From JADFDG01 sp965232985 (lineage in GTDB: Bacteria > Pseudomonadota > Gammaproteobacteria > Pseudomonadales > JADFDG01): a stretch of 64,000 nucleotides of DNA. Below are positions 50,313 to 59,662 of this stretch, one piece after another; positions within the stretch are counted from its first letter, which is position 1; the number at the start of each line of letters is the position of its first letter. The DNA lies in the NCBI GenBank assembly GCA_965232985.1, contig CBDDRC010000016.1, positions 24,352 through 88,351 on the forward strand. Reading direction: 5' to 3'. Position numbers and translations under genes: made by a program. The notes below the pieces were generated by a model that saw nothing but the letters and a program-made list of their open reading frames with translations, searched no databases and had not been told where the DNA came from.

Positions 50313-52025
50313 GTGAGAAAGGCGGCGAGCGTGCTCATGCCCCGGCGATTGCTGGTGGTCACCTTGCTGCTTGCCTGCGCGGCACTCGCGCTGGTGGCGC
50401 GCGCCGCGCAGTTGCAGGTGGGCGAGGCCGAATTCCTGCGTGCCCAGGGTGATGCGCGCAATCTGCGGGTCGAGCCGTTGGCGGCAACGCGTGGCTTGAT
50501 CCTGGATCGCAACGGCCAGCCCTTGGCAGTGAGTACGCCGGTAGTTTCGATCTGGGCCAATCCGCCGCAACTACTCGCGGCGCGCGATCGCTGGAAGGCG
50601 CTCGCGAAAAAAGCCGGTCTCGACTATGAGGATTTCAAGGACCGGGTGCTGCGCGCACAGGGCCGTGAGTTTCTTTACTTGCGCCGTCATCTGGCACCGG
50701 AAGCGGCTGCCGTGATTCTCGGCCTGAAGATACCGGGTGTTTACGGAATGACGGAATATCGCCGCTATTACCCGGCCGGCGAGGTGGCTGCGCATGTGGT
50801 CGGCTTTACCAACATCGATGATGTTGGTCAGGAAGGTATGGAGCTGGCCTATGAGTCGCGCCTCGGTGCGCACCAGGGCAAGCGCAAGGTCGTCAAGGAT
50901 CTGAACGGTCGCGTCGTTGAGGATGTCGAGATCATTGAAGATGCGCGCCCGGGCCAGGATTTGACTCTGAGCATCGATTTGCGCATCCAGTATCTGGCCT
51001 ACCGGGAATTGGCGGCAGCAGTGCAGCAGCAGCATGCTGCCGGCGGCAGCGTTGTCGTGCTTGATGTCGACACCGGCGAAGTGCTGGCCATGGTCAACCA
51101 GCCGTCGTTCAACCCCAACAATCGTGTTGGCACACGGCCTGCGTGGTTGCGCAACCGTGCTGTCACCGACATGTTCGAGCCAGGCTCGACGATGAAAGCG
51201 TTCACTGTTGCGGCGGCACTCGAGAGTGGAAAATTCCGTCCGACTACGTTGATTGACACCTCGCCGGGCAAGTTGCGCATTGGCGACAAGGTAATCAGCG
51301 ATCACGAGGACTACGGTCTGATTGACGTGACCACGGTGCTGACCAAGTCCAGCAACATCGGGGCAACAAAAATGGCGCTGGCGCTGGAGCCCCAGCAGCT
51401 GGTCACTATGTTTCGTCGCGCCGGTTTCGGTCAGGCGACGCAGGTAGGTTTCCCCGGCGAAAGCAACGGCACGTTGCCACAGCGCAGCAAGTGGCGGCCA
51501 ATCGAGCTGGCGACCATTTCCTATGGGTACGGTGTGTCGGTCACCGTGATGCAGCTGGCGCAGAGTTACGCAATGCTCGCCGCTGATGGCGTGCATCGGC
51601 CGGCAACACTGTTGCGCCGCGATGCCCTGGTGCCCGGCGAGCGCGTTGTTGCACAGGATATCGCCCACGCGTTGGTGAAGATGCTCAGCACGGTGACTAC
51701 CGATGCCGGCACGGCAGCGCGGGCACGCATCAATGGATACAGTGTTGCCGGCAAGACCGGCACTGCGCACAAGCTGACCGGTGCTGGCTACTCGGAAGAC
51801 GAATATCTGTCGCTGTTCGCTGGTATGGCGCCGGCCAGTCGGCCGCGGGTGGTGACGGTGGTCGTCATCGACAACCCGAAAAACGGCGCTTACTTCGGCG
51901 GTCTCGTTGCCGCGCCGGTATTTTCGGCGGTGACGGCCGGTGCGTTGCGCACACTGAATGTAAGCCCCGATGCAGTGGCGCCAACGGTGGCGCTGGGCCA
52001 TGCAACAACGGCGGATACGCTGTGA
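50313..52025 (+). CDS. ftsI: Septal peptidoglycan transpeptidase FtsI (PBP3)
   Basis: Class B PBP of 570 residues. One N-terminal membrane helix (about residues 11-31), a pedestal domain starting ATRGLILDRNGQPLA, and a transpeptidase domain with the catalytic Ser292 in EPGSTMK, the SSN motif (KSSNIG) and Lys481-Thr-Gly (AGKTGTAHK). The GTG start at 50313 follows ftsL by ten bases; the stop overlaps the murE GTG. It works with FtsW, encoded seven kilobases downstream. Confidence 0.98.
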   Translation: MRKAASVLMPRRLLVVTLLLACAALALVARAAQLQVGEAEFLRAQGDARNLRVEPLAATRGLILDRNGQPLAVSTPVVSIWANPPQLLAARDRWKALAKKAGLDYEDFKDRVLRAQGREFLYLRRHLAPEAAAVILGLKIPGVYGMTEYRRYYPAGEVAAHVVGFTNIDDVGQEGMELAYESRLGAHQGKRKVVKDLNGRVVEDVEIIEDARPGQDLTLSIDLRIQYLAYRELAAAVQQQHAAGGSVVVLDVDTGEVLAMVNQPSFNPNNRVGTRPAWLRNRAVTDMFEPGSTMKAFTVAAALESGKFRPTTLIDTSPGKLRIGDKVISDHEDYGLIDVTTVLTKSSNIGATKMALALEPQQLVTMFRRAGFGQATQVGFPGESNGTLPQRSKWRPIELATISYGYGVSVTVMQLAQSYAMLAADGVHRPATLLRRDALVPGERVVAQDIAHALVKMLSTVTTDAGTAARARINGYSVAGKTGTAHKLTGAGYSEDEYLSLFAGMAPASRPRVVTVVVIDNPKNGAYFGGLVAAPVFSAVTAGALRTLNVSPDAVAPTVALGHATTADTL

Positions 52026-53581
52026 GCGCCCTGCGCCCGCGCCCGTTCGGCGAGCTGCTTGCTGTAACCGGGATTGCTGCCGATCCGGGCATACGCGATA
52101 TCGGTATCACCGGCATCAGTGATGACAGTCGGACTGTGCAGCGTGGTGATCTCTACCTGGCGCTGCGCGGAACACGCGCAGATGGTCGCGACTACATTGC
52201 GCAGGCTGTCGATCGCGGCGCTGTCGCGGTGTTGGCGGAAGCTGACGACACAGCCGTGGTAGATAGGGTCATGCCGGCAAGCGCAGCAGCAGCCGTACCG
52301 GTCATTGCGGTGCGGCAACTGCGGGCGCTGGCAGGTCCGGTCGCGGCGACATTTTTTGGCGAACCTGCCCGCGCGCTCGCGGTGCTCGCCGTTACCGGCA
52401 CCAATGGCAAGACCACGACGAGCTGGTTGCTGGCGTCAGCGCTTGATCGGCTGGGTCGGCGCACGGCCGTGCTCGGTACGCTGGGGGTCGGTGCTACACA
52501 TGCGCGTGCGCCGCTGCGCAACACCACGCCGGGTGCCGTCGAGCTGCAGCAGTTGCTGGCGGGCTTACGCGATGCCGGTTTTTCCGCTGTGGCGATGGAA
52601 GCATCTTCGATAGGCATAGCGCAGCATCGTCTTGCCGGTATGCATTTTGAAATCGCGATTTTCACCAATATTTCCCGCGATCATCTCGATTATCACGGCA
52701 CGATGGCGGCCTATGCCGAAGCGAAAGCAGCGCTGTTTTCGTGGCCAGGGCTTGCCGGTGCGGTACTCAATGCTGACGACGTCTGCGCGGTGCGCTGGCT
52801 GGCCGAAGGGCGCATCCATGCCGCGCGTGTACTGACGTATGGCACCGGTCGCAGTCACGACATTGGCTTGCTGGAGATTGTACCGGCAGTGCGCGGCATG
52901 ACCTTGCGGCTGGTTGTCGAAGGCCATCCGGTATCGATAACGACGCCGCTGATCGGCGACTTCAATGCCGGCAATGTGATGGCGGTTGTCGGTGCACTGC
53001 GTCTGCTGGGTTACGAGACGGATGCGATTGTGCGCGTGCTCGGCGAGGTCGATGCGCCGGCAGGACGCATGGAAACCTTTGGCGGCGCTGATGCGCCATT
53101 GTGTGTCGTTGATTACGCACACACGCCCGATGCACTGGAAAAAACCCTGTCGGTGCTGCGCGCACGCACCGCTGGCAGTTTGTGGTGCGTGTTCGGTTGC
53201 GGCGGCAATCGCGACAGCGGCAAACGTGCGCAGATGGGCGAGGTTGCGGCGCGGCTTGCCGATCAGGTCATCGTAACCAGTGACAATCCGCGTGACGAAG
53301 ATCCGCGCATGATCATCGACGCTGTTGTGGCGGGGATTGGTGCCGGCGTACAGGTTCTGGTTGAACCGGATCGTGCGCGCGCGATTGCCGCCGCCATCAC
53401 GGCTGCGTCGATCAGCGATGTGGTGCTCATCGCCGGTAAAGGTCACGAGGACTATCAGGAAATAGCGGGCCAGCGGTTGCCGTTCTCTGATCAACATCAG
53501 GTGCAGGCGGCATTGGTTGCGCGTGCTGCCGCCGCATTGGCTGGGGCGTCGGTCGGCGCATCGGGAGGCGCGGCATGTTGA
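52022..53581 (+). CDS. murE: UDP-MurNAc-L-Ala-D-Glu:meso-diaminopimelate ligase MurE
   Basis: Adds the third stem-peptide residue; 519 residues. ATP loop AVTGTNGKTTTSWLLA, central DHLDYHGTM, and the substrate-specificity motif DNPRDEDP (the D-N-P-R that selects meso-DAP over lysine). This shows the organism has DAP-type peptidoglycan. GTG start overlaps the ftsI stop (GTGA). Ends in an Ala/Gly-rich stretch overlapping murF by seven bases. Confidence 0.98.
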   Translation: MSALRPRPFGELLAVTGIAADPGIRDIGITGISDDSRTVQRGDLYLALRGTRADGRDYIAQAVDRGAVAVLAEADDTAVVDRVMPASAAAAVPVIAVRQLRALAGPVAATFFGEPARALAVLAVTGTNGKTTTSWLLASALDRLGRRTAVLGTLGVGATHARAPLRNTTPGAVELQQLLAGLRDAGFSAVAMEASSIGIAQHRLAGMHFEIAIFTNISRDHLDYHGTMAAYAEAKAALFSWPGLAGAVLNADDVCAVRWLAEGRIHAARVLTYGTGRSHDIGLLEIVPAVRGMTLRLVVEGHPVSITTPLIGDFNAGNVMAVVGALRLLGYETDAIVRVLGEVDAPAGRMETFGGADAPLCVVDYAHTPDALEKTLSVLRARTAGSLWCVFGCGGNRDSGKRAQMGEVAARLADQVIVTSDNPRDEDPRMIIDAVVAGIGAGVQVLVEPDRARAIAAAITAASISDVVLIAGKGHEDYQEIAGQRLPFSDQHQVQAALVARAAAALAGASVGASGGAAC

Positions 53582-54945
53582 CCATGCGCCTCGCCGAAGC
53601 GGCCAGCGCCATCGCCGGCGTGCTCCATGGCGATGACGCTGCGCTGCGTGGCGTGAGTACCGACACGCGTCAGGACGTTGCCGGTACCTTGTTTTTTGCA
53701 CTCAAGGGTGAGCATCACGACGGCCATGATCATGCTGCCGCCGCGCTTGCGGCCGGGGCCGTCGGTGTTGTTGTGTCGCGTAATGACCCGGCCCTGGGCG
53801 TGCCACGAATCGTCGTTACCGACACACGGCTTGCGCTCGCGCATCTCGCGGCGGCATGGCGCGCGCGCAACAAGGCAACGGTCATCGCCATTACCGGCAA
53901 TTCCGGTAAGACCACGACCAGGGAATTCACCGCAGCGGTGTTGCGCACCGCCGGCGCGACGCTGGCGACGACGGGTAACCTCAACAACGAGCTGGGCGTG
54001 CCGCTGACGCTGTTGCGGCTCGATGCGGAACACCGTTTTGCGGTGATCGAGATGGGTCAGGGGCATCCCGGCGATATTCGCTACCTGGTCGATATGGCGC
54101 GGCCCGATATTGCCGTGGTTACCAACGTGACCGGCGCACACCTCGCCGGTTTCGGCAGCCTTGCAGCGATAGCTGCCGGCAAGGGCGAGGTGTATTCGCA
54201 ACTTGCAACGCAGGGGTTGGCGATCATCAATGCCGACGATCCATTTGCCGATTACTGGCGCGCGCACCTGCCGGTCTGTCGCATCGCTACCTTTGGTATG
54301 GCAGCCGGCGCTGATGTCCGCGCTGAGGCAGTGAGTATCGGTGTCGATGGTTGTGCGCGCTTCACGCTCATTGCCAACCAACAACGTACGGCGGTTGTCC
54401 TCGCCGTGCCAGGCGTCCACAACGTCGCCAATGCATTGGCAGCGGCAACGGTCGGTATCGCCTGCGGTGTGGCATGTGCGGACATTGCTGCGGCGCTCGC
54501 CGGAGTCATGCCGGTGGCTGGCCGCCTTGTCGTGCGCACGCTGGCGAGCGGTGCGCGGCTGATTGATGACACCTACAACGCCAACCCCGGTTCGGTAAAC
54601 GCGGCAATTCACACGCTGTGCGCCTACCCGGGCCGCCGGCTGCTGGTGCTTGGGCATATGGCCGAGCTTGGCCCGACGGCGGCAGCGCTGCATCGCGAAG
54701 TCGGCGTCCATGCGCGTAGCAGCGGCGTCGATGCATTGTTCGCGACCGGTGATTTTGCTGCCGAAACCGTTGCCGGCTTCGGCAGTGATGGCCGTGCCTT
54801 TGCGGATATCGAAACGCTCGTGGCTGCGTTGCAGCCGAAACTGGCCGATGGCGTTACCGTGCTGGTCAAAGGCTCGCGCAGCGCGCGTATGGAACGTGTG
54901 GTTGCTGCACTGACGGGAGAGAAAAATGCTGCTCTGGCTCACTGA
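53575..54945 (+). CDS. murF: UDP-MurNAc-tripeptide:D-Ala-D-Ala ligase MurF
   Basis: Completes the UDP-MurNAc pentapeptide; 456 residues. It shows GVSTDTRQDVAGTLFFALKGEHHDGHD near the start, ATP loop AITGNSGKTTTREF, GNLNNELGVPLTLL and VIEMGQGHPGDI, then LIDDTYNANPGSVNAAI. These are all family hallmarks. Starts with ATG inside the end of murE and overlaps mraY by 20 bases. Confidence 0.98.
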   Translation: MLTMRLAEAASAIAGVLHGDDAALRGVSTDTRQDVAGTLFFALKGEHHDGHDHAAAALAAGAVGVVVSRNDPALGVPRIVVTDTRLALAHLAAAWRARNKATVIAITGNSGKTTTREFTAAVLRTAGATLATTGNLNNELGVPLTLLRLDAEHRFAVIEMGQGHPGDIRYLVDMARPDIAVVTNVTGAHLAGFGSLAAIAAGKGEVYSQLATQGLAIINADDPFADYWRAHLPVCRIATFGMAAGADVRAEAVSIGVDGCARFTLIANQQRTAVVLAVPGVHNVANALAAATVGIACGVACADIAAALAGVMPVAGRLVVRTLASGARLIDDTYNANPGSVNAAIHTLCAYPGRRLLVLGHMAELGPTAAALHREVGVHARSSGVDALFATGDFAAETVAGFGSDGRAFADIETLVAALQPKLADGVTVLVKGSRSARMERVVAALTGEKNAALAH

Positions 54946-56023
54946 ATACCTGACGCAGTACCAATCCGGGTTTGCAGTATTCCAGTACCTGACACTGCGG
55001 GCGATTCTGAGTGCCGGTACCGCACTGGCGATTGCGTTGCTGCTTGGGCCCTGGATGATCGAGCGGCTGCGGGCGATGAAGTTCGGTCAGGCGATCCGTA
55101 GCGACGGCCCGCAATCACACTTGTCGAAAGCGGGCACGCCGACCATGGGCGGTGCGCTGATTCTGGTCGCCATCGTCACCAGCACGCTGCTGTGGGGCAA
55201 TCTGGCAAACCGCTACATCTGGATTGTCTTGGCGGTCACGATCGCTTTCGGCGCAATCGGCTGGGTGGATGATTACCGCAAGATCGTTGAGAAAAATTCC
55301 CGCGGTCTGCCGGGACGCTGGAAATACTTCTGGCAATCGATAGTCGGCCTTGGCGCCGCTGCGTTTTTGTATTTTTCGGTGGCGGGTACGGCGGCAGAAA
55401 CGACACAAACGTCGTTGCTGGTGCCGTTCTTCAAGAACCTGGTGATTGATCTCGGCCCGGTACTTTTCATTGCACTTGCATATTTCGTCATCGTTGGTAC
55501 CAGCAATGCCGTCAACCTTACCGATGGTCTCGACGGTCTGGCAATCATGCCAGCAGTAATGGTCGGTGCTGCGCTTGGTATTTTTGCCTACCTGTCCGGC
55601 AATGTTCGTTTCGCGCAGTACCTGTTGATTCCACAAGTGCCGGGTGCCGGTGAGCTCGTGGTCATTCTCGCCTCGCTGGTTGGCGCCGGGCTGGGATTTC
55701 TCTGGTTCAACAGCTACCCGGCGCAGGTTTTCATGGGCGATGTCGGGGCGCTGGCGCTCGGTGCGCTGCTCGGCGTTGTTGCCGTGATCGTTCGCCAGGA
55801 AGTTGTGCTGTTCATCATGGGCGGCATTTTCGTCCTGGAAACGGTGTCGGTAATGCTGCAGGTCGCATCGTTCAAGCTGACGGGCAAACGCATATTCCGC
55901 ATGGCACCTATTCATCATCACTTCGAGTTGAAGGGTTGGCCGGAGCCGAAAGTGATTGTGCGCTTCTGGATCATTACTTTCGTGTTGGTGTTGATTGGTC
56001 TGGCTTCGCTGAAAATTCGTTGA
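54926..56023 (+). CDS. mraY: Phospho-N-acetylmuramoyl-pentapeptide transferase MraY
   Basis: Ten-helix membrane enzyme, 365 residues, making lipid I. Contains the FGQAIRSDGPQSHLSKAGTPTMGG start, the Asp-Asp motif in GWVDDYRKI, NAVNLTDGLDGLAIMP, FMGDVGALALGALLG and the His motif APIHHHFELKGWPEPKVIVRFWI, all characteristic. Overlaps murF by 20 bases and is followed by murD after 23 bases with a Shine-Dalgarno-like AAGGGA. Confidence 0.98.
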   Translation: MLLWLTEYLTQYQSGFAVFQYLTLRAILSAGTALAIALLLGPWMIERLRAMKFGQAIRSDGPQSHLSKAGTPTMGGALILVAIVTSTLLWGNLANRYIWIVLAVTIAFGAIGWVDDYRKIVEKNSRGLPGRWKYFWQSIVGLGAAAFLYFSVAGTAAETTQTSLLVPFFKNLVIDLGPVLFIALAYFVIVGTSNAVNLTDGLDGLAIMPAVMVGAALGIFAYLSGNVRFAQYLLIPQVPGAGELVVILASLVGAGLGFLWFNSYPAQVFMGDVGALALGALLGVVAVIVRQEVVLFIMGGIFVLETVSVMLQVASFKLTGKRIFRMAPIHHHFELKGWPEPKVIVRFWIITFVLVLIGLASLKIR

Positions 56024-56046
56024 TTGCAAGGGAAGGGATAAAACGG

Positions 56047-57405
56047 ATGTACGTGGTCGTGGGGTTGGGCAAGACGGGCGTTTCCTGCGTGCGCTGGCTG
56101 CGTGCGCAGGGCGAGTCCGTGCGCGTGCTCGACACCCGCGACAATCCGCCCGGCCTTGATGCAGTGCGCACCGAATTTCCTGGTATCGAGATCCATCTTG
56201 GCGGTTTTCGCCAGGATTGGCTTGATGCTGCGCAAACGCTCGTGGTGAGCCCGGGTATTGCGCTTGCCGAGCCGGCAATCGCGGCTGCGGTCGCCAGGGG
56301 CATCCCGGTACTCGGCGACATCGAACTTTTTGCGCGTTATCTGGCTGCCGAAAAACCGCACGTCCGGGTTGTTGGCATCACCGGCTCGAATGGCAAAAGT
56401 ACGGTCACGGCGCTGCTTGGCGAGATGGCGAAGGCTGCAGGCAAGCGTGTTGTGATCGGCGGCAACTTCGGGACACCGGTACTTGATCTGCTTGCTGATG
56501 ATTCGGCTGATGAGATCGAGCTGTATGTGCTGGAGCTGTCGAGTTTCCAGCTTGAAACCACATCGTCGTTGGCATTGGTCAGCGGCACAATCCTGAATCT
56601 TTCCGCAGATCACCTGGACCGCTACCCGAGCTATGCCGATTACGGCATGGCCAAGCAGCGAATTTTTGCGCATTGCGCGATGGCCATCGTCAATCGCGAT
56701 GATCCGTGGTCGGCGCCTCATGGCGCGTTCGCGGGGACGCTCATCCGGTTTGGCGCCTCGGCGGCAGCGGAGGGGTTCGGTATCGCCGTTGTCGATGGCG
56801 TGCGTGTCATCACGCTCAACGGCAAGTCGCTCGTCAGCTGTGAGGCGCTGCGGATCAAAGGCACGCACAACCAGTTGAATGCCATGGCCGCGCTCGGTCT
56901 TGGTCTGGGCGCCGGGCTGCCTGTTGAGCCGATGTTGCGCGCCCTGCGCGAGTTTCCGGGCCTGGCCCACCGTTGTCGCTTCGTTGCCGAGCAGAACGGC
57001 GTCGCCTGGTACAACGATTCCAAGGGCACCAATATCGGCGCCACCGCCGCTGCGCTTGCCGGTTTGGGCGAGAATATTCGCGGCAAGGTTGTGCTTATTG
57101 CCGGTGGTCTTGGCAAGGATCAGGATTTTCGTCTGCTCGACCGGCATGTGCGCATGCACGTGCGCAATGTCGTGCTGATTGGTCGGGATGCCGCGCTTGT
57201 TCGGGCCGCGCTTGCCGAACAGGAAAAGCTGGTGGATGCCGCTTCCATGGCAGAAGCAGTGAGTCTGTGCGTGCGGCTGGCGCGACCGGGCGATGCCGTG
57301 TTGCTGTCGCCGGCTTGTGCCAGCTTCGATATGTATTCCGGCTACGAGGCACGCGGCCAGCACTTCGAGCAACTGGTGCGGGCACAAACAGGGAGGGCCG
57401 CCTGA
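56047..57405 (+). CDS. murD: UDP-MurNAc-L-alanine:D-glutamate ligase MurD
   Basis: Adds D-Glu to UDP-MurNAc-L-Ala; 452 residues. The N-terminus begins directly with the first Rossmann strand (MYVVVGLGKTGVSCVRWL), a few residues shorter than E. coli MurD. ATP loop VVGITGSNGKSTVTALLGEM, ELSSFQLETTSSL, NLSADHLDRYPSYADYGMAK and NDSKGTNIGAT with LLSPACASFDMYSGYEARG at the end are diagnostic. The stop overlaps ftsW by one base (TGATG). Confidence 0.97.
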   Translation: MYVVVGLGKTGVSCVRWLRAQGESVRVLDTRDNPPGLDAVRTEFPGIEIHLGGFRQDWLDAAQTLVVSPGIALAEPAIAAAVARGIPVLGDIELFARYLAAEKPHVRVVGITGSNGKSTVTALLGEMAKAAGKRVVIGGNFGTPVLDLLADDSADEIELYVLELSSFQLETTSSLALVSGTILNLSADHLDRYPSYADYGMAKQRIFAHCAMAIVNRDDPWSAPHGAFAGTLIRFGASAAAEGFGIAVVDGVRVITLNGKSLVSCEALRIKGTHNQLNAMAALGLGLGAGLPVEPMLRALREFPGLAHRCRFVAEQNGVAWYNDSKGTNIGATAAALAGLGENIRGKVVLIAGGLGKDQDFRLLDRHVRMHVRNVVLIGRDAALVRAALAEQEKLVDAASMAEAVSLCVRLARPGDAVLLSPACASFDMYSGYEARGQHFEQLVRAQTGRAA

Positions 57406-58550
57406 TGCTTCCCTTCCTGAGTGCAAGGCAACAATTGCTGCTCAGCACAATATTGTTGCTGATGGGTGGTTTCCTGTTGGTGACATCGGCATCCATCCAC
57501 TATGCCGACACCCGCTTGCACAACCCGTTCTACTTCGGTGCGCGGCATGGGATTTTTGTGTTGGTGGCCATTACCGGTGCGCTGATTGCAGCGCGCCTGC
57601 CAATCGAACTCTGGCAGCGTTTCAGCCCGTTGTTGCTCGCAGCCGGCGTGCTTGGCCTTGTTGTGGTGTTGATTCCCGGTTTGGGCCACGAGGTGAACGG
57701 CAGTCGGCGTTGGATTCCGCTGATTGGTTTCAACATTCAGCCGTCCGAATTCGCCAAGCTCGGCATGCTCGCCTTCCTCGCTGACTACCTCGCGCGTCGG
57801 CGCGAGGTGCTGGCTGAGCCGCTGACCATTGCCAAGCCACTGGGTGTACTCGGTCTGGTGTTGTTGTTGCTGCTGCTGGAACCCGACATGGGTACGTCGA
57901 TGGTAATTGTCGCCATGACATTCGCGCTGCTGTTTCTTGCCGGCATACCGTGGAAATGGGTCGGTGGATTGGCCGTGATCGGTGCCGCTGGCGTTGCTGC
58001 ACTGGTGTTCACCCAGCCTTATCGCATGGCGCGGCTGACCAGTTTTATGGATCCCTGGCAGCACCAGTTCGATTCCGGTTATCAGCTGGTGCAGAGCCTG
58101 ATTGCTTTTGGTCGTGGCGAGGTGAGCGGTGTCGGCCTTGGCAACAGCGTGCAGAAACTGTTCTACCTGCCGGAAGCCCACACCGATTTCGTGTTCGCGG
58201 TTGCCGCAGAGGAACTCGGTCTGATTGGTGTCATTGTGTTGGTGGCTTTGTTCGTCCTGCTGGTGGGCGCGATTCTGCGCATTGCACGCGAGCGTGCCGT
58301 CGCCGGCGATGCCTTCGGGGCTTACTTCGCGTGGGGCGCGGCCGTGCTGTTCGGCGTGCAGGCGTTCATCAACATGGGCGTGAACATGGGCCTGATGCCG
58401 ACCAAGGGCCTGACGCTGCCGCTGGTCAGCTATGGCGGTTCGAGCCTCGTGGCGAACTGCGCGCTGCTCGGTGCGCTCTGGCAACTGGGTGCGGCAGCCA
58501 CCGGCGCTACACGCGTTGCGCGAGCCACGCGCAAGGCGGTGTTGGCATGA
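57405..58550 (+). CDS. ftsW: Septal peptidoglycan glycosyltransferase FtsW
   Basis: SEDS-family polymerase with about ten membrane helices, 381 residues, partner of FtsI. Landmarks: GHEVNGSRRWIPLIGFNIQPSEFAKLGMLAFLADYLARR, LLEPDMGTSMVI, MDPWQHQFDSGYQLVQSLIAFGRGEVSGVGLGNSVQKLFYLPEAHTDFVFAVAAEELG and NMGLMPTKGLTLPLVSYGGSSL. The catalytic Asp region is in the LPEAHTDF-containing loop neighbourhood typical of SEDS proteins. Coupled to murD and murG by overlaps. Confidence 0.98.
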   Translation: MLPFLSARQQLLLSTILLLMGGFLLVTSASIHYADTRLHNPFYFGARHGIFVLVAITGALIAARLPIELWQRFSPLLLAAGVLGLVVVLIPGLGHEVNGSRRWIPLIGFNIQPSEFAKLGMLAFLADYLARRREVLAEPLTIAKPLGVLGLVLLLLLLEPDMGTSMVIVAMTFALLFLAGIPWKWVGGLAVIGAAGVAALVFTQPYRMARLTSFMDPWQHQFDSGYQLVQSLIAFGRGEVSGVGLGNSVQKLFYLPEAHTDFVFAVAAEELGLIGVIVLVALFVLLVGAILRIARERAVAGDAFGAYFAWGAAVLFGVQAFINMGVNMGLMPTKGLTLPLVSYGGSSLVANCALLGALWQLGAAATGATRVARATRKAVLA

Positions 58551-59662
58551 ACGGCGCCGCCATGGGCAGCAACGGCAGGAAGGCGCTGGTGATGGCCGGC
58601 GGCACCGGTGGGCATGTGTTTCCGGCGTTGGCCGTGGCGCAGCGTCTGGTGGCCGAGGGTTGGCAGATCCACTGGTTGGGTTCGCAAGGCGGGATGGAAG
58701 TGGAGCTCGTGAGCCGGCACGGGTTTGCGATCAGCACCCTGCCGGTTTCCGGTCTGCGTGGTGGCGGTATTGCCCGCCTGGCCGCGGCACCGCTTGCGTT
58801 AGTGCGCTCGTTGCTCGGGGCGCTGCGCATCGTGAGTCGTGAGCATCCGGATGTCGTCATCGGTTTTGGCGGTTTTGCGTCCGGTCCGGGTGGTGTCGCC
58901 GCGTGGCTTACCGGCGTGCCGCTTGTGATCCACGAGCAGAACGCGATCGCCGGCCTCACCAATCGTCTCTTGGCGCGCATTGCCACGCGGGTACTGGTTG
59001 CGTTTCCGGAAGCGATTCGACAGTTACCGCGCGGCACGGTAGTCGGCAACCCGGTGCGTGATGTGATTCGCACGCTGCCGGCGCCTGCGGAACGATACCG
59101 CGGCCGCGACGGTGCATTGCGCGTGCTGGTTGTGGGCGGCAGCCTGGGGGCACAGGCGCTCAATACGCAGGCGCCGCCAGCGCTGGCGCTGCTGGCGCGC
59201 GATATGGCTGTTGGTGTGTGTCACCAGAGTGGTCGCAACGCGGTTGACGCGACGCGTGGCGCTTATGCGCGGATGAATTTACCCGCAGAAGTCTTGCCGT
59301 TCATTGATGACATGGCGGCCGCATATGCATGGGCAGATCTGGTCGTCTGCCGTTCCGGCGCGCTGACGGTCAGTGAGCTTGCTGCTGCAGGTGTCCCGGC
59401 GATCTTCGTGCCGTTCCCATACGCTGTCGATGACCATCAGACGGACAACGCTGCATATCTGGTGAAGGCCGGCGCTGCCCGGTTATTGCCGCAAGCACAA
59501 CTCAATGCGCAAAGCCTGGCGGCTGAAATTCGTGAAATGTCCTCACGCGAGGTGCTGCTGAGGATGGCCAATGCGGCCCGCAGGGCATCGTTCAGCGATG
59601 TTTCCACATTAATTGCGCGCGTTTGTACTGACGTCAGTACCAAGCAGGTGAATCCTCAATGA
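58547..59662 (+). CDS. murG: UDP-GlcNAc:lipid I N-acetylglucosaminyltransferase MurG
   Basis: GT28 enzyme at the inner face of the membrane, 371 residues, making lipid II. N-terminal G loop GGTGGHVFPALAVAQ (residues 18-32), second loop VIGFGGFASGPGGVAAWL, HEQNAIAGLTNRLLA, the C-domain VVGGSLGAQALNT, and CRSGALTVSELAAAGVPAIFVPFPYAVDDHQTDNA for UDP-GlcNAc binding. ATG overlaps the ftsW stop and its own stop overlaps murC (both ATGA). Confidence 0.98.
   Translation: MNGAAMGSNGRKALVMAGGTGGHVFPALAVAQRLVAEGWQIHWLGSQGGMEVELVSRHGFAISTLPVSGLRGGGIARLAAAPLALVRSLLGALRIVSREHPDVVIGFGGFASGPGGVAAWLTGVPLVIHEQNAIAGLTNRLLARIATRVLVAFPEAIRQLPRGTVVGNPVRDVIRTLPAPAERYRGRDGALRVLVVGGSLGAQALNTQAPPALALLARDMAVGVCHQSGRNAVDATRGAYARMNLPAEVLPFIDDMAAAYAWADLVVCRSGALTVSELAAAGVPAIFVPFPYAVDDHQTDNAAYLVKAGAARLLPQAQLNAQSLAAEIREMSSREVLLRMANAARRASFSDVSTLIARVCTDVSTKQVNPQ

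Noticed and set aside
55918..57426. 502-codon open frame antisense to murD, and a similar 481-codon frame antisense to murF (53497-54942)
   Set aside because: Both mirror conserved Mur ligases on the plus strand and have the His/Gln/Arg-rich composition of reversed coding sequence.
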